Positions 38,681-47,175 are shown, counted from the stretch's first letter. The stretch: 64,000 nucleotides of DNA from Lachnospiraceae bacterium (GCA_910575555.1 CAJTFX010000021.1:16556-80555); one strand, 5' to 3'. Notes: generated by a model from the letters alone, not told the origin. Numbers and translations: made by a program.

Positions 38681-38796
38681 TGATGGATAATCCACTGTTA
38701 TCCGTCAACTTGGCGAGATAGGAATGGGTATGGATAATTGATAGTTATCCGTTGGATTTGATGATAGAAGAATTCATTTATAATCCATCGTTATCC
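38681..38796. repeat. left 90-bp repeat and palindrome array upstream of the aminomutase operon
   Basis: Positions 38681-38770 match the reverse complement of 44292-44381 at 89 of 90 positions. The block contains GGATAA-N7-TTATCC palindromes at 38685-38703 and 38732-38750, and a worn third, TTATAA-N7-TTATCC, at 38778-38796; pitch is 46-47 bases. Relative to the direction of transcription, the same sequence precedes the TIR operon at the other end. It may be an operator array, or the end of a transposable unit. Confidence 0.9.
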
Positions 38797-38925
38797 TTTA
38801 ATTTGGCAAGATAGGATTGGTGTGGGTAATATATGATAATTATGTGTTAATAGATAAATTTGAAGTTATTTACTGCTTACTTATCAGAATAAACAGTATA
38901 AATTAAGGATAAGGAGTCAACGTAA

Positions 38926-39033
38926 ATGGTTAAATTATTATACATGATGGGAGAAAAAGTTTATGGTAAACAAGGAATCAATTCATCGATCCGATATATT
39001 AACAGACAGAGCATTACCGTTTTTAACATTTAA
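38926..39033 (+). CDS. possible 35-residue leader peptide overlapping the aminomutase start
   Basis: An ATG at 38926 with a better ribosome site (ATAAGGAG, about nine bases upstream) than the aminomutase itself opens a 35-codon frame (M-V-K-L-L-Y-M-M-G-E at the start) that ends at 39033, inside the aminomutase coding region in another frame. A candidate -10 TATAAA lies near 38899. It could be a regulatory upstream frame; no homology is recognised. Confidence 0.35.
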   Translation: MVKLLYMMGEKVYGKQGINSSIRYINRQSITVFNI

Positions 39034-40171
39034 AAATGGATTTTTAGAAAAAAAAGATAATTTCAAGTCTAGTAAAACTCGTGATTATTTTAAAGTATCT
39101 GATAATGATTGGAATAATTGGAAATGGCAATTGCAAAATCAAATTAAAACAGCAGAAAAACTAAAAGAAATATTTAATATTACACAAGACGAATCTGAAC
39201 AGCTTATAAAAGTAAGTAAAAAATATCGGTTTGCAATTACACCGTATTATTTATCGCTTATACAAAAATTTAAACCAAATGACCCAATTTATCTCCAATG
39301 TATTCCGCAAATCGATGAGCTAAATAATGTGGGTAAAATTGACCCTATGAACGAATCACAGAATAATCCGGCAGGAACAATAACACGTCGTTATCCAGAT
39401 AGAGTAATCCTCAATGTTACAAATAGCTGTGCTACTTTTTGCCGTCACTGCCAAAGAAGACGAAATATCGGAGAAAAAGATATTTACATAAGCGAAGTCT
39501 GTTTGGAAAAATCTGTTGAATATATTAAGAATCATCCAGAAATACGAGATGTTTTAATTACAGGAGGTGACCCACTTACATTATCGGATTCATATATCGA
39601 GAATATTCTTATTAAATTACGTAATATTAAGACAATAGAAATCATTAGAATTGGAACACGAATACCAGTAACATTACCTCAACGTATAACTACTGAATTG
39701 ATTACGGTTTTAAAAAAGTATTCTCCCATTTATATGAATATGCAGTTCAATCACCCATTAGAAATTACGCCCGAAAGCTCAAGAGCATGTTTGGATTTAG
39801 CCGAAAATGGCATTGTACTAGGGAATCAAATGGTGTTTTTAAAAAATGTCAACACAGATTATTACACTTTGCAACTGCTTAATCAGCTTTTATTAAAAAT
39901 AAAAATACGTCCCTACTACATATTTCATCCCAAAGATATCATTGGAACAAAGCATTTTTCAATATCCATTGAAGAAGGAATTCACATTTATGAGAAATTA
40001 CGCGGAAATACTTCCGGCTTGGCTATTCCAACGTATATTCTTAATGCAGAACGTGGATTGGGGAAAATAGCATTAAATAAAGACATCTTGAAGCACGTCA
40101 ATTCAGATGGAACTGTCATTTTGGAAACATGGGAAGGAAATAAAATAATTAAAAACATATGGGAGGAGTAA
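38963..40171 (+). CDS. KamA-family radical SAM amino acid 2,3-aminomutase, probably glutamate type
   Basis: A 402-residue radical SAM, PLP-dependent aminomutase. The iron-sulfur motif C-A-T-F-C-R-H-C-Q-R-R-R gives C-x3-C-x2-C (about residues 157-164). The PLP lysine is in A-E-R-G-L-G-K-I-A-L (about 366). In lysine 2,3-aminomutase two Asp residues bind the substrate side chain; here the matching places are Lys (F-H-P-K-D-I-I-G) and Asn (I-L-N-A-E-R-G), the combination known from glutamate 2,3-aminomutase. Beta-glutamate is therefore the likely product (inference). The gene pairs with an ATP-grasp ligase two bases downstream and faces the TIR operon. Confidence 0.82.
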   Translation: MVNKESIHRSDILTDRALPFLTFKNGFLEKKDNFKSSKTRDYFKVSDNDWNNWKWQLQNQIKTAEKLKEIFNITQDESEQLIKVSKKYRFAITPYYLSLIQKFKPNDPIYLQCIPQIDELNNVGKIDPMNESQNNPAGTITRRYPDRVILNVTNSCATFCRHCQRRRNIGEKDIYISEVCLEKSVEYIKNHPEIRDVLITGGDPLTLSDSYIENILIKLRNIKTIEIIRIGTRIPVTLPQRITTELITVLKKYSPIYMNMQFNHPLEITPESSRACLDLAENGIVLGNQMVFLKNVNTDYYTLQLLNQLLLKIKIRPYYIFHPKDIIGTKHFSISIEEGIHIYEKLRGNTSGLAIPTYILNAERGLGKIALNKDILKHVNSDGTVILETWEGNKIIKNIWEE

Positions 40172-40173
40172 AA

Positions 40174-41148
40174 ATGAAAATAGGGTTTTGTTTTGATTGC
40201 AAAGAGGATTATGGTTATTCATCAAATGACTTATCATTTTGTGACTTCATTTCACCGACTGCTATAACTTTTGTAAAAGAGGTTTTGGAAAGATGCGGAC
40301 ATGAAGTAATTTTAATTGGAAACTATCGAAAACTACTGGAATATATAAGACTGGAAAACGCTTTTGATTTAATCATTACAGCAGCTGAAGGGATACAAAG
40401 TAGGAATCGAGAAAGTTGGATTGCGTCTATATGTGAGCTACATAATCTTCCGTGTGCAGGCTCCGATGCTTATACCTTAATAGTCACGTTAGACAAAATT
40501 TTAACCAAACTAATTTCTAATTATTTGCATGTGCCAACACCTGATTTTGTAGAAATAACTTGTTTAAATGATATTGACTCACTTTCATTTCATTATCCTG
40601 CTATTTTAAAGCCTAATTATGAAGGAAGCAGTATGGGTGTTAAGCTAATAAATTGTAAAGAAGACTTGCTGAATCATGCGAAGTTGCTTTTTGAAAAATA
40701 CTCAGATAAGCTTATTTTAGAACAATATGTTTCTGGCAAAGAGATTACAGTTTCTATTGTTGAGAAACAGGGCAAACCCTATGTATTCGGAATGGTCGAA
40801 TCGTTACAATTTAATGATGAAATTATGCCTATTTATTCTAGTGAAATCAAAAGAATATATGGATGCAAAAAAATTATCCCCAGAATATCTGAGGAAACTA
40901 CAATATTGTTAAAAAATTATGCACTTAAAATGTATTCTTATTTAAGGTGCCATGATTATTGCCGAATAGACTTTCGGCTGGATAAAGATGATAAACCATA
41001 CTTATTAGAAGTAACACCTTTACCAGCCTTAAGCGAAACTGCCTCATTCATGATGGCCGCTAAATTGAACAATATTAGCCCTGAGGATATATTTAATGAT
41101 ATTGTGAATAACGTTTGCAATCGACATAAATTATTCCCAAAAACGTAA
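40174..41148 (+). CDS. ATP-grasp ligase related to D-alanine--D-alanine ligase
   Basis: A 324-residue carboxylate-amine ligase. The N-terminal preATP-grasp domain (M-K-I-G-F-C-F-D) is followed by the ATP-binding segments P-A-I-L-K-P-N-Y-E-G-S-S-M-G-V (about 140-155), L-I-L-E-Q-Y-V-S-G-K-E-I-T-V, D-Y-C-R-I-D-F-R and the metal-binding end Y-L-L-E-V-T-P-L-P-A-L-S. The residues resemble Ddl but the closing motif is altered, so it probably joins other amino acids, such as the product of the aminomutase. Start at 40174 with GGAGGAGTAAAA. Its last 18 bases overlap the convergent ATPase gene. Confidence 0.8.
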   Translation: MKIGFCFDCKEDYGYSSNDLSFCDFISPTAITFVKEVLERCGHEVILIGNYRKLLEYIRLENAFDLIITAAEGIQSRNRESWIASICELHNLPCAGSDAYTLIVTLDKILTKLISNYLHVPTPDFVEITCLNDIDSLSFHYPAILKPNYEGSSMGVKLINCKEDLLNHAKLLFEKYSDKLILEQYVSGKEITVSIVEKQGKPYVFGMVESLQFNDEIMPIYSSEIKRIYGCKKIIPRISEETTILLKNYALKMYSYLRCHDYCRIDFRLDKDDKPYLLEVTPLPALSETASFMMAAKLNNISPEDIFNDIVNNVCNRHKLFPKT

Positions 41149-43437
41149 TGTACTTAGACAAATATTATTTTCATAAAACCGCTTGTATAATGGTTCTGCC
41201 TCTATTGATGCATATTTTAGTGTGTCTTTGTCAATATTTCGGGATACTTCCGAAATGTTTTTTCCAACTAAATATAACTGATTGTTGTTTAGTTTGTACT
41301 TGAGACTTTCCCTAAAATATTGCTCACTTTCTTTTAGTCTTCCATCCAGCTTTGCGTGAAGACCTTGATTAATAAGAAGATATAGGGAATAAGAAGGTAC
41401 ATCATTTCCAAGTGTTGCTCGTATTTGCATTGCACTTTCAAGATTAATTTCTGATTCCTCATCATTTTGCAATGCTTTATAACAGCTTGATAAATTTAGA
41501 TACAGCACCATTGTTGAAAATAAAACGGGCTTAAAGGAAATTGCCCGTTGAAAATATTCAATCGCCTTTTCAAAATTTGATTCGTAAGCTGCATAATAAA
41601 CTCCAATGCAATTATAAGTATAATGAATTTCATCACTGCCGTATTTTTGCAATTCATTAATTGCTTGCTTTAAATAAATAATAGCATTTTTACTATCTCC
41701 CAGGTAAAGTAAATCAGTACCAAGATTATGGTATGTTTTTGCGAGTTCCGGAATATTGTTTTTTCTTTCAAAATATTCTGCGGCTTGTTCCATTAAAGGA
41801 ATTGTCAGCTTTAACTCCCAAAACATACTGGATTTTCTTAATTGCACATTATATTCATTCTCTAAACCAGTTGAATGAGATTGATTTACTGAATAACTAA
41901 AATACTGTCTTGCTTCTCCGTATTGTCTATAGAAACCATATACTGTAGCCAATTCACTCAACACTCTAAATAATAACTTATTATTATTGCTGGATATTAA
42001 ACATTCCTTTAAGGTAAGCAATATTTCTTGAGCCTCACCGACTTTTCCTATAAAATATAAGGAATCTGCATAATAATATGATATTTCTATATTTTCTAAT
42101 TTTGTAAACGATTCATTGTTAAGTAATTTTAAATATAATTCTGTTGAGCGCTCATACTTCCCTAACTGATGATAGCAATATGCTTGTAGTTTCAAAGATT
42201 CAAAATATAGAGCTTTGTTTAAATCGCAAACTTTTGGTATGTCCAATAATAATGCGATTAATTCTAGTGCACCTTTATAATCTAAAAGATATACGCTATA
42301 GCGGATTGCTCTAAAATAAAATATGATTGCGCTTTCCAAATTATCACTATTAAAGTAATAAGTTGCCAGCCTACAGCAATTTTCAAGCCGCTTAATCATG
42401 TTTTGATCATGTTTTTTGTATTGCATTTCATAATACTTTGCTAACATTCTGTTCCAAATCTTTTTCTCGTTTTCCGGAATAAGGTTCTGAATATTATTAC
42501 AGACATCGTCTGTCTCAAATAAATATTTACTGGAATCGTAGTTATCATTTTTTTGAATCAGTGATGATAATTTTTCAATTCTAGTCAGTTCTTCATCAAC
42601 CCTTACCAAATTAAAAGTTTGTTGAAGTTGATTAGAATAAAATTCAGGACCTAAAAGAGACGATTTTTGTAATAATAATTTCAAATCATCATTCAACTTA
42701 TTATAACGGAGCATAATATATTCTTCGATGGATTGATTTAAGATTCCTTTGGGTAATTGATTACATATCCATTTTGTACCGTCAAAATGGATATGTCCTT
42801 CCTGTTTCAAATAATTGATTATTAAAAATAAGTGCGTAATATTTCCAAAAGATGATTTAATTATATATTTTCGTTCTTTTTCTTCGAGAATAATTTTATT
42901 ATTAAATTTTTTCGATATTATTTCAAATAATTCATCCTCTGTTTTTTTCAAAAATTTTATAAAATTGGTATTTATTGTTAGTGAGTAAAGCTTTTTAAGC
43001 AAATCGTGCATATCATTGATATCACTGTCAAGTTCGATCAATATAAATGTATCACTATTATCACAATCTAGATAGGCTTGCAAAAAACTAATGCAAAATT
43101 CGGCCAAATCTTCTGGATAAGAATTAAAGCTTTCAAAGCATATGACAACGCCTTTTTTTCTGCAAATATCAAGAAGCATTTTCCGAATTATGTTTGGCAT
43201 ATTTAATTCGTCATTTTCTATTTTAAAATTATTATCATATTTCGTTAATGCTGATGTTATTGGTTCTAAAAAATATGACTTAAACACTTCATCCTTTATA
43301 TATAAAATATTATTAAAATTTTTATAATAATTATGTATAAAAAATGATTTACCCACCCCTTTTTCACCAACAATAAATGTTAAAGAGTTTTCATTTGCAT
43401 TGGAGAATTGTTCTAATTGGTTTGCATAAAGGCACAT
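41131..43437 (-). CDS. P-loop ATPase with TPR-like C-terminal half, partner of the TIR protein
   Basis: A 768-residue STAND-like protein. Walker A G-E-K-G-V-G-K-S at residues 24-31; a Walker B-like strand G-V-V-I-C-F-E-S-F (about 95-103) has Glu where Asp is usual. Residues about 360-740 form TPR-like repeats (for example A-L-Y-F-E-S-L-K-L-Q-A-Y-C-Y-H-Q-L-G-K-Y). No effector domain is fused; instead the TIR gene ends directly before this start codon (43438/43437), so the sensor/ATPase and effector are split. Such architecture suggests ligand sensing with ATP-driven assembly. RBS GGGGGGAATTAA. Confidence 0.75.
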   Translation of the reverse strand: MCLYANQLEQFSNANENSLTFIVGEKGVGKSFFIHNYYKNFNNILYIKDEVFKSYFLEPITSALTKYDNNFKIENDELNMPNIIRKMLLDICRKKGVVICFESFNSYPEDLAEFCISFLQAYLDCDNSDTFILIELDSDINDMHDLLKKLYSLTINTNFIKFLKKTEDELFEIISKKFNNKIILEEKERKYIIKSSFGNITHLFLIINYLKQEGHIHFDGTKWICNQLPKGILNQSIEEYIMLRYNKLNDDLKLLLQKSSLLGPEFYSNQLQQTFNLVRVDEELTRIEKLSSLIQKNDNYDSSKYLFETDDVCNNIQNLIPENEKKIWNRMLAKYYEMQYKKHDQNMIKRLENCCRLATYYFNSDNLESAIIFYFRAIRYSVYLLDYKGALELIALLLDIPKVCDLNKALYFESLKLQAYCYHQLGKYERSTELYLKLLNNESFTKLENIEISYYYADSLYFIGKVGEAQEILLTLKECLISSNNNKLLFRVLSELATVYGFYRQYGEARQYFSYSVNQSHSTGLENEYNVQLRKSSMFWELKLTIPLMEQAAEYFERKNNIPELAKTYHNLGTDLLYLGDSKNAIIYLKQAINELQKYGSDEIHYTYNCIGVYYAAYESNFEKAIEYFQRAISFKPVLFSTMVLYLNLSSCYKALQNDEESEINLESAMQIRATLGNDVPSYSLYLLINQGLHAKLDGRLKESEQYFRESLKYKLNNNQLYLVGKNISEVSRNIDKDTLKYASIEAEPLYKRFYENNICLSTLRFWE

Positions 43438-44265
43438 TTAATTCCCCCCTTTTTTCAGTAGTTCCTTTTTGATTTTTTCGAGTATCTCTGATATAGGCGA
43501 CACATAATTATCCATATCATCAAAAAAATCGTAATTAACTATTTGTCCATCAACAATAAGCTCTTTGTCAAAATTAAGTAAGATTTTGGCAGAAGGCATA
43601 AAAGTGTGCGTGTCAAAAAATAGATTTGTATATCCTCCGTTTAGCAACAAAATATTTTCTTCCATTTGAAAATCAAACTCTAAATAATAAACAAAATCAA
43701 AATGCGTATATTGAAATCTTATATACTGTTCCGTTTCTTCATGACTGACAATCCAATTAGGCGGAAATCCTTTGCCAAGTATTGTAATTAATTTATTTTT
43801 AAATATCTCAAAAGATATTGGCTCATCTTTTTTCATTTCACTACTATGTATTTTTTTTATAATTAAATTTCCCAATTCTTCCGGACTCTTTTTCTTTCCA
43901 TCTATAAAGCCGATTGTGCTTAAAATTCCGGACACTTTGGTTTCATCAAACTTAACGGGCAATAAATACTCCTTCTGTTTTAGATTGCTATCCAACATAC
44001 GAACCATTGCTGCTGAACTCTCATAGGTCGTCCATTCTTTTTGAACATAATGTTGAGAGATGAAGATTACACAATATTTTGATTTATGGGTATAAATATT
44101 CTCCAAATATGATATTAAGTTTTTCCCCCAAAGATCAACTTCCTCAAAATAATCATAAAATACGGCAATGCTTTTCTTTTTTAAAAACAAGGCGACTTGT
44201 TCTACATATTCTCTATCTTCTCCTGCAAAGGACAACGCTACATCATACTCATATTTCTCATTCAT
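43438..44265 (-). CDS. TIR-domain protein, probable NAD+-consuming effector
   Basis: A 275-residue protein. Residues 5-150 form a bacterial TIR domain: Y-D-V-A-L-S-F-A-G-E-D-R (7-18), V-F-Y-D-Y-F (35-40), and the W-x-x-x-E signature W78-T-T-Y-E82 containing the probable catalytic Glu. The C-terminal 115 residues are a separate beta-rich domain (W-I-V-S-H-E-E-T-E-Q-Y-I-R-F) without a recognised family. TIR proteins of bacterial immunity cleave NAD+ or make cyclic ADP-ribose signals. RBS AAGGAGAAATGACTTT; the shared 90-bp repeat begins 26 bases upstream. Confidence 0.88.
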   Translation of the reverse strand: MNEKYEYDVALSFAGEDREYVEQVALFLKKKSIAVFYDYFEEVDLWGKNLISYLENIYTHKSKYCVIFISQHYVQKEWTTYESSAAMVRMLDSNLKQKEYLLPVKFDETKVSGILSTIGFIDGKKKSPEELGNLIIKKIHSSEMKKDEPISFEIFKNKLITILGKGFPPNWIVSHEETEQYIRFQYTHFDFVYYLEFDFQMEENILLLNGGYTNLFFDTHTFMPSAKILLNFDKELIVDGQIVNYDFFDDMDNYVSPISEILEKIKKELLKKGGN

Positions 44266-44291
44266 AAAGTCATTTCTCCTTGTTGCAAAAC

Positions 44292-44425
44292 TTCTATCAT
44301 CAAATCCAACGGATAACTATCAATTATCCATACCCATTCCTATCTCGCCAAGTTGACGAATAACAGTGGATTATCCATCATTTTCCACTCAATTCCCTAA
44401 CTGACGGATAACCAAAACTTATCTA
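44292..44425. repeat. right 90-bp repeat and palindrome array upstream of the TIR operon
   Basis: Reverse-complement partner of 38681-38770 (44292-44381). Palindromes of the form GGATAA-N7-TTATCC stand at 44312-44330, 44359-44377 (first half GAATAA) and 44407-44425 (last base T), 47-48 bases apart. The array is between the HTH gene 44477-44809 and the TIR gene. Confidence 0.9.
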
Positions 44426-44476
44426 TTGGAAAATTATACCATACATTCCTCAAAAAATCATTAATATTTACAATTT

Positions 44477-44809
44477 TTACCCCAAAATCTCCAAATTTTC
44501 CGCTGCCGCTTCCAAAATCATACATAAATATTCCTTCTGCCGCTCTGTCTTGCCTTCAAAATACTTTCCATATCCCCCAATATCGACTTTGAAAAATCCA
44601 AATAAGATATAATCTGTACTTACTTCTAATATCTGGGCAATTTCCATCAATTTATCCACAGAACAAGATGTCTCACCATTTTCAATTCGCTGCAACTGCC
44701 TCTCAGTAGTATAATCTAACTTTTCTGCCAGACTGCTCTGCGTCATCTTTCTTCTGCGCCTTGCCTCTTTTATTCTCTCTCCTACTACTTTTTTATCATA
44801 ATACAGCAC
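44477..44809 (-). CDS. XRE-family helix-turn-helix regulator
   Basis: A 110-residue protein with an N-terminal Cro/CI-type HTH (I-K-E-A-R-R-R-R-K-M-T-Q-S-S-L-A-E-K-L-D and R-Q-L-Q-R-I-E-N-G, residues 13-46) and a short helical tail. It is transcribed toward the palindrome array and the TIR operon and is the closest candidate to bind the array. The upstream start is a GTG; other starts are possible. Confidence 0.82.
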   Translation of the reverse strand: MLYYDKKVVGERIKEARRRRKMTQSSLAEKLDYTTERQLQRIENGETSCSVDKLMEIAQILEVSTDYILFGFFKVDIGGYGKYFEGKTERQKEYLCMILEAAAENLEILG

Positions 44810-44933
44810 TTTCCACTCATTTCTGACGTCCCTTTATTTGCTCAAGCTGCTAGTATTATATAAGAAAATGAACAACTAGCAGAGTGACCATACCAGCCAT
44901 TTCGGGTTGATTATTGTACACTTTTCAAACTGC

Positions 44934-44949
44934 ACAGAATTAATTCTGT
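44934..44949. promoter_or_regulatory. 16-bp perfect palindrome
   Basis: ACAGAATTAATTCTGT is an exact palindrome between the divergent HTH gene and the small plus-strand gene at 45074. Its size suits a dimeric repressor site. Confidence 0.4.
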
Positions 44950-45073
44950 AAGAATAGAAACTATCCACAAAGCCACTCTAATGTTGTATGATGATATTAT
45001 CTCCAAAACATCACATTAGCTGAAATTTTTATCATATCTGTTAAAAATACCAAGAGTTCAGAAAGGAAAGAAT

Positions 45074-45307
45074 ATGAGCCCAAACCACAAAGAAATGATT
45101 CCACAATATTTACAGGCAATAGCCAAGAAGGAAGGTCTTTCGGAAAATGATGTCAGAAATGAAATTGCCCTCGCTATTTCCCTTGCTTTAAAAAGCAACG
45201 ACACGAAAATCCAAAATTTTTGGAAGGATATTCCCTGCGATGGGGAAAGTCCTACTATAGAAGAAATTGTTGATTATATAGTTTTTGGAATATTCACACA
45301 GGTATAA
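45074..45307 (+). CDS. small protein, possibly Spo0A C-terminal-domain-like
   Basis: A 77-residue helical protein. The segment A-I-S-L-A-L-K-S-N-D-T-K-I-Q with F-W-K-D-I-P-C-D-G-E-S-P-T resembles small proteins annotated in clostridial mobile elements as Spo0A C-terminal-domain proteins, but I am not certain. RBS GAAAGGAAAGAAT. It is alone on the plus strand among minus-strand regulators, so it may be separately expressed. Confidence 0.5.
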   Translation: MSPNHKEMIPQYLQAIAKKEGLSENDVRNEIALAISLALKSNDTKIQNFWKDIPCDGESPTIEEIVDYIVFGIFTQV

Positions 45308-45334
45308 CAAAACAACATAGTCAAGGGCAATCTG

Positions 45335-45679
45335 TTACTTATACAAATAACGGTCTTGCCCCTTAAGAAGTTGTTCCACCATATGCAGGACAAACTCTAT
45401 TTCATTTTCGTCACGCCTGTCTATCAAACAGATGAATCGGTCTATGTATCCACTGGAACATTCCCAGTTCATAAGGGCAAGCGGCGTTGTATTCAATGCC
45501 TGTACTATTTTCAGATATGTATCAAGGCTCATCGCCCGTCTCCCATGTTCCACGCTTTTTATAGTGTCAAGGGACAATCCTGCCCTTTCTGCGAGCTGCC
45601 CCTGCGTAATACATAATTTTCTTCGTTCTTTCCTAATATTCCCGGCTATAACCTCATATAACTGTTTTCCATTCCCCAT
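45335..45679 (-). CDS. XRE-family helix-turn-helix regulator
   Basis: A 114-residue protein with Cro/CI HTH (R-R-K-L-C-I-T-Q-G-Q-L-A-E-R-A-G-L-S and I-K-S-V-E-H-G-R-R, residues 18-50) and a C-terminal helical region with I-D-R-F-I-C-L-I-D-R-R-D. Typical size for conjugative-element regulators. A hairpin GGGCAA/TTGCCC (45325-45361) spans its stop codon and could end transcription on either strand. Confidence 0.85.
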   Translation of the reverse strand: MGNGKQLYEVIAGNIRKERRKLCITQGQLAERAGLSLDTIKSVEHGRRAMSLDTYLKIVQALNTTPLALMNWECSSGYIDRFICLIDRRDENEIEFVLHMVEQLLKGQDRYLYK

Positions 45680-45729
45680 TACAGCGTCCTTTCCGGTAAT
45701 GGCAGATGGAAGCAGGGACTGGTTTTATT

Positions 45730-46065
45730 CTATTTCTTAATCATGCGTGACATATATGCAAGCACCCTGTCAATAAAGGCATCTTTCTGTTCTTTGCTGC
45801 AGTTTGCTATGTAATAATCCACATCAAAATCATTTTTTAGGCAGGTGCCTGTAATCAAGTATGTGGGATCTATCCCATATTCATGATACAGAACCAGCAG
45901 CTTGTCTGCCGACAGCCCGGTAGCTCCAGATTCATATTTCCGATAATGTTCCTCTGATACTCCAAGCAATATGGCAATTTCTGCCTGTGTCCGCCCCAGA
46001 TTATTCCTTGCTTCCCTTAACCTTTTTCCAATCTGTATATTGGCTTCTTTCCTGTGATTATCCAT
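45730..46065 (-). CDS. XRE-family helix-turn-helix regulator
   Basis: A 111-residue protein; HTH residues about 10-65 (L-R-E-A-R-N-N-L-G-R-T-Q-A-E-I-A-I-L-L-G-V-S and Y-R-K-Y-E-S-G). RBS ACGGAGGTAAAAATC gives a secure start. It is followed by the other XRE gene after 50 bases, in the same direction. Confidence 0.85.
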   Translation of the reverse strand: MDNHRKEANIQIGKRLREARNNLGRTQAEIAILLGVSEEHYRKYESGATGLSADKLLVLYHEYGIDPTYLITGTCLKNDFDVDYYIANCSKEQKDAFIDRVLAYMSRMIKK

Positions 46066-46537
46066 GATTTTTACCTCCGTATGGAAAAATCATAGCAACA
46101 CCCTAGTAAAACATACAGAATAGAAAACAACCCAATATTACTTATTTTTTAACCGATATATGGTTATTTTTTAATTTATTCTCAAAATGCAGAAACCGGA
46201 TGACAAAGCATAGGTTTTATCATCCGCGTTATTATTACTTCTATAATTTATCTAAAACATTCCCTTTTTTCCCAAAAAAAATTATTATCTTTACTTCCCT
46301 CACCAGTACAACGAAATTTCCGTTTCTTTATGTTAAACTAGCCCTTTTCACCATACGCTTCATTGCAAAATCTAATCGTAGTCACTGCTATGCTGCCGCT
46401 TTTCTTCGTTGCAGTTACCCTGCGTGAATATATCAAAGATTTAATTTTCGTTTTACTAGTGGCGCAAAATCTCTATCCGATCACTCAAGAGCATCTCTGT
46501 ACTACACCCCAGTTGTACTCATGTAAGAAATCATAAC
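46066..46537. other. AT-rich intergenic stretch
   Basis: No gene, RNA or clear repeat is seen in these 470 bases. Homopolymer-rich runs around 46260-46290 and scattered short frames without ribosome sites suggest non-coding or decayed sequence. Confidence 0.5.
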
Positions 46538-46578
46538 AAAAAAAGCAACTACTAAGAAGAAATATCCTTAATAGTTGC
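46538..46578 (-). terminator. rho-independent terminator of the agr operon
   Basis: GCAACTA (46545-46551) and TAGTTGC (46572-46578) form a stem, extended with one mismatch by CTAAG; on the minus strand it is followed by seven T (46544-46538). It starts two bases after the agrB stop. Confidence 0.85.
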
Positions 46579-46579
46579 A

Positions 46580-47173
46580 CTAGATACATTGTTGGTTATT
46601 GCTGACAGCCTTTTTATAGCTAATTTTACCTATTACAAGAATTCCTACCATAAAAGCTGCCGTCACAGAAACAACCTGTAACAATCTATAAAATTTTAGT
46701 ATACAGAAAAGAATTGACAAAAACAAAATCTTTATAATCGAACAATCTAATTTTTTACCAAATTTAACAATTTCTTCTCGTTCCATCTTCCTATTAATAT
46801 CTTGTACTGGTGCTAATATCCTGATTAAAAACAGAGAGATACATTCGATTGCTAGGGAATATAATGCTCCAATATAAAAATACTTTACGATAGACAATAA
46901 AATAAATAAGGATAAACAGGAACACAACAAACAACTTAAATATGTCCTTAAATGCAAACCGCCTGCATATGAACGAAGCGCAATAAATACCCAGAAAAAA
47001 ACGATTGCCTCCACTACCATACCACAGGCGATTGCAATTAAAATACTTATAACTGTATTCAGGCATACCTCCATCCCTATTTGAAAACCGAATTCATAAA
47101 TACATCTTTTTTCTTCTGTAATCACATTCTTCCGTATCAAATGTTCTGTCAAAATACACGCTAACTTTTCCAT
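46580..47173 (-). CDS. agrB: AgrB-like autoinducer-processing membrane peptidase
   Basis: A 197-residue integral membrane cysteine peptidase that cuts and cyclises the AgrD precursor. The catalytic pair is His74 in S-Y-A-G-G-L-H-L-R and Cys81, with six residues between them as in staphylococcal AgrB. Four to six hydrophobic segments are visible. It is two bases after agrD and last in the operon before a strong terminator. N-terminus I-L-T-E-H-L-I-R-K-N is usual for the family. Confidence 0.9.
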   Translation of the reverse strand: MEKLACILTEHLIRKNVITEEKRCIYEFGFQIGMEVCLNTVISILIAIACGMVVEAIVFFWVFIALRSYAGGLHLRTYLSCLLCSCLSLFILLSIVKYFYIGALYSLAIECISLFLIRILAPVQDINRKMEREEIVKFGKKLDCSIIKILFLSILFCILKFYRLLQVVSVTAAFMVGILVIGKISYKKAVSNNQQCI

Positions 47174-47175
47174 TA

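Noticed and set aside
38469..38708. 79-codon minus-strand frame overlapping the MBL gene start
   Set aside because: It overlaps the MBL coding start in another frame, has no ribosome site and no protein-like pattern; it covers the promoter region.
38681..44425. Insertion sequence with terminal inverted repeats
   Set aside because: No transposase lies inside, and no target-site duplication was evident next to the repeats; the operator-array explanation remains equally good, so it is not listed as an IS.
46200..46427. 75-codon plus-strand frame in the intergenic stretch before the agr terminator
   Set aside because: Phe/Tyr/Lys-rich, no ribosome site, no family resemblance.
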